A stretch of 64,000 nt of DNA from Tritrichomonas musculus (Eukaryota > Parabasalia > Tritrichomonadida > Tritrichomonadidae): contig JAPFFF010000043.1 of assembly GCA_039105265.1 (NCBI GenBank), positions 372,001 to 436,000 on the forward strand, given 5' to 3'. The position numbers and the translations under genes are program-made. The notes beneath the pieces are model-generated. The model was not told the origin of the DNA, did no database searches, and saw only the letters and a list, made by a program, of their open reading frames with translations. Shown piece by piece: positions 63,115 through 64,000 of the stretch (its first letter is position 1; every line of letters begins with the position of its first letter).

Positions 63115-63509
63115 TTTTTTTTTGATTTTTTTTCCCTTATTTTTTGTTTGAATCAATTTGCTAATTTATAAAATAAATATCTGATTATTACTCTTTCTTT
63201 ACTTTATATCAAAGAAAATGGACAGCTTTATCTCAAAAAATTTGAATCCAAAAAAAGACAAGCTGCTTTTTGATTCAATGACCTATTTTCTCCAGAAAAT
63301 CAAAGATATGACATATAAATCATTAAAAATGAGTTTCTAAAAAATTTTTTTTTGCATAAATACTGATGTAAAAAGGATGTAATTTGAAGAAATAAATATT
63401 AATGATATAAATAAGAACTCGGAGTAGCAAACACTGTAAATGTTTTTGCCTGACATGAAAATAATTTTCTTCACCCGAATGCTCTGAAACTGCATGAAAA
63501 CTAGGGATA
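63115..63509. other. intergenic
   Basis: AT-rich spacer between the second tRNA copy and the Sel1 pseudogene. No gene is recognised. The open frame 63323-63604 on the minus strand is only an alternative frame of the Sel1 remnant. Confidence 0.4.
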
Positions 63510-64000
63510 TTACTCCAAACTTGATTCAATGTTGCCCAATTCAGCTCCTTTTTTAAAATATTTGGCTGATTCTTCAATGTCAACTCTGATTCCAACTCCA
63601 TCAAAAAGCATCTTTCCGTATAAAAATGTAGAATCTGGGATTTGGAGTGACATTTTCATTGCTATTCAAAAGAAGTAAACCAAATTGATGCATTGCTTTC
63701 ATATTTCCTTTATCTGCTGAAAGTTGAATGTAATGAATTCCCTCTTTTTTATTCATTGGAATTTCAATCCCATCGAGAAGAAGATTTCCATAAAAATGCA
63801 TTGCTTCAGGGCAACCTTTATCAACAGATTTTATAATATACATCAAACCTTCTTTTTTATTCATTTTAATTTCTTCTCCTTTGAAAGGCATCAAACCGAA
63901 TTCGAAAATTGCATTAACATTTTAATACAACGAAGTCCTTCTTCTTTGTTCATTGGAACAAGATCTCCTTTAATAAGAAGGTTTCCATATTCTAGTAAAG
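63510..64000 (-). pseudogene. Sel1-repeat gene fragment, frameshifted, continuing past the window
   Basis: Minus-strand frames give Sel1 units: YGNLLIKGDLVPMNKEEGLR, then (new frame) NVNAIFEFGLMPFKGEEIKM, AMHFYGNLLLDGIEIPMNKK, AMHQFGLLLL, and in a third frame MLFDGVGIRVDIEESAKYFK ending with a stop at 63510. Frame changes near 63915 and 63610 break the gene. The repeats resemble those of the pseudokinase at 36008, and an upstream kinase domain may lie outside the window. Confidence 0.75.

Noticed and set aside
63323-63604. 93-codon minus-strand ORF
   Set aside because: It is an alternative frame across the Sel1 remnant; the Sel1 motif is in a different frame and the rest is AT-rich.

Overview
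The window is AT-rich eukaryotic DNA with compact, apparently intron-free genes, and the gene content points to a parabasalid protist, most likely a Tritrichomonas/Trichomonas-type genome. The supporting features are BspA-like leucine-rich repeat proteins with an ankyrin-like (DUF3447-type) N-terminus, a decayed BTB plus F5/8-type-C gene, R2R3 Myb-like regulators, a very large multi-membrane-span class III nucleotidyl cyclase, many divergent protein kinases with Sel1 or low-complexity tails, and bacterial-looking metabolic genes (maltose-acetyltransferase-type hexapeptide protein, alpha-amylase, type-B esterase, endonuclease I). Most start codons lie 8-20 nt downstream of a TCA-containing initiator-like element, as in trichomonads. 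The species is inferred, not proven.

Layout. 0-13.6 kb: BspA-like gene behind a 0.7 kb duplicated upstream block, a hexapeptide acetyltransferase, the 1531-residue cyclase, an ankyrin pseudogene, a CUE+Smr protein, a frameshifted BTB/F5-8C pseudogene and a GNAT acetyltransferase. 14.5-25.4 kb: a 2-Cys peroxiredoxin whose last exon-sized piece is separated by about 0.6 kb, an AAA-ATPase-like protein fused to a chromo-barrel-like domain, two R2R3 Myb genes, and between them a decayed transposase region and a compositionally distinct two-ORF island. 25.4-30.4 kb: mostly non-coding, with the second copy of the upstream block and a BspA fragment. 30.4-43.5 kb: esterase, kinase debris, a split BspA-like gene, a pseudokinase-Sel1 protein, tRNA-Lys, alpha-amylase and secreted endonuclease I. 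42.3-52.2 kb: a nest of non-autonomous DNA transposons with TTAA or TA flanks, with a Rac-like GTPase embedded. 53-64 kb: tandem pseudokinase-kinase, LMW tyrosine phosphatase, double-CH actin-binding-type protein with 37-residue repeats, an EF-hand/kinase chimera, an HxxxD acyltransferase, two tRNA-Glu-like genes, a ubiquitin-like protein and a broken Sel1 gene at the edge.

No operon-like pathway is visible. Genes are single transcription units on both strands. Signalling (cyclase, kinases, GTPase, phosphatase), carbohydrate use (amylase, acetyltransferase) and redox defence (peroxiredoxin) are represented but not physically organised. The strongest unusual signals are the nested inverted-repeat element cluster, the interrupted peroxiredoxin, the AAA-ATPase/chromo-barrel fusion with an eroded nuclease motif, and the recurrent ACTTTTTG/CAAAAAGT hairpins.
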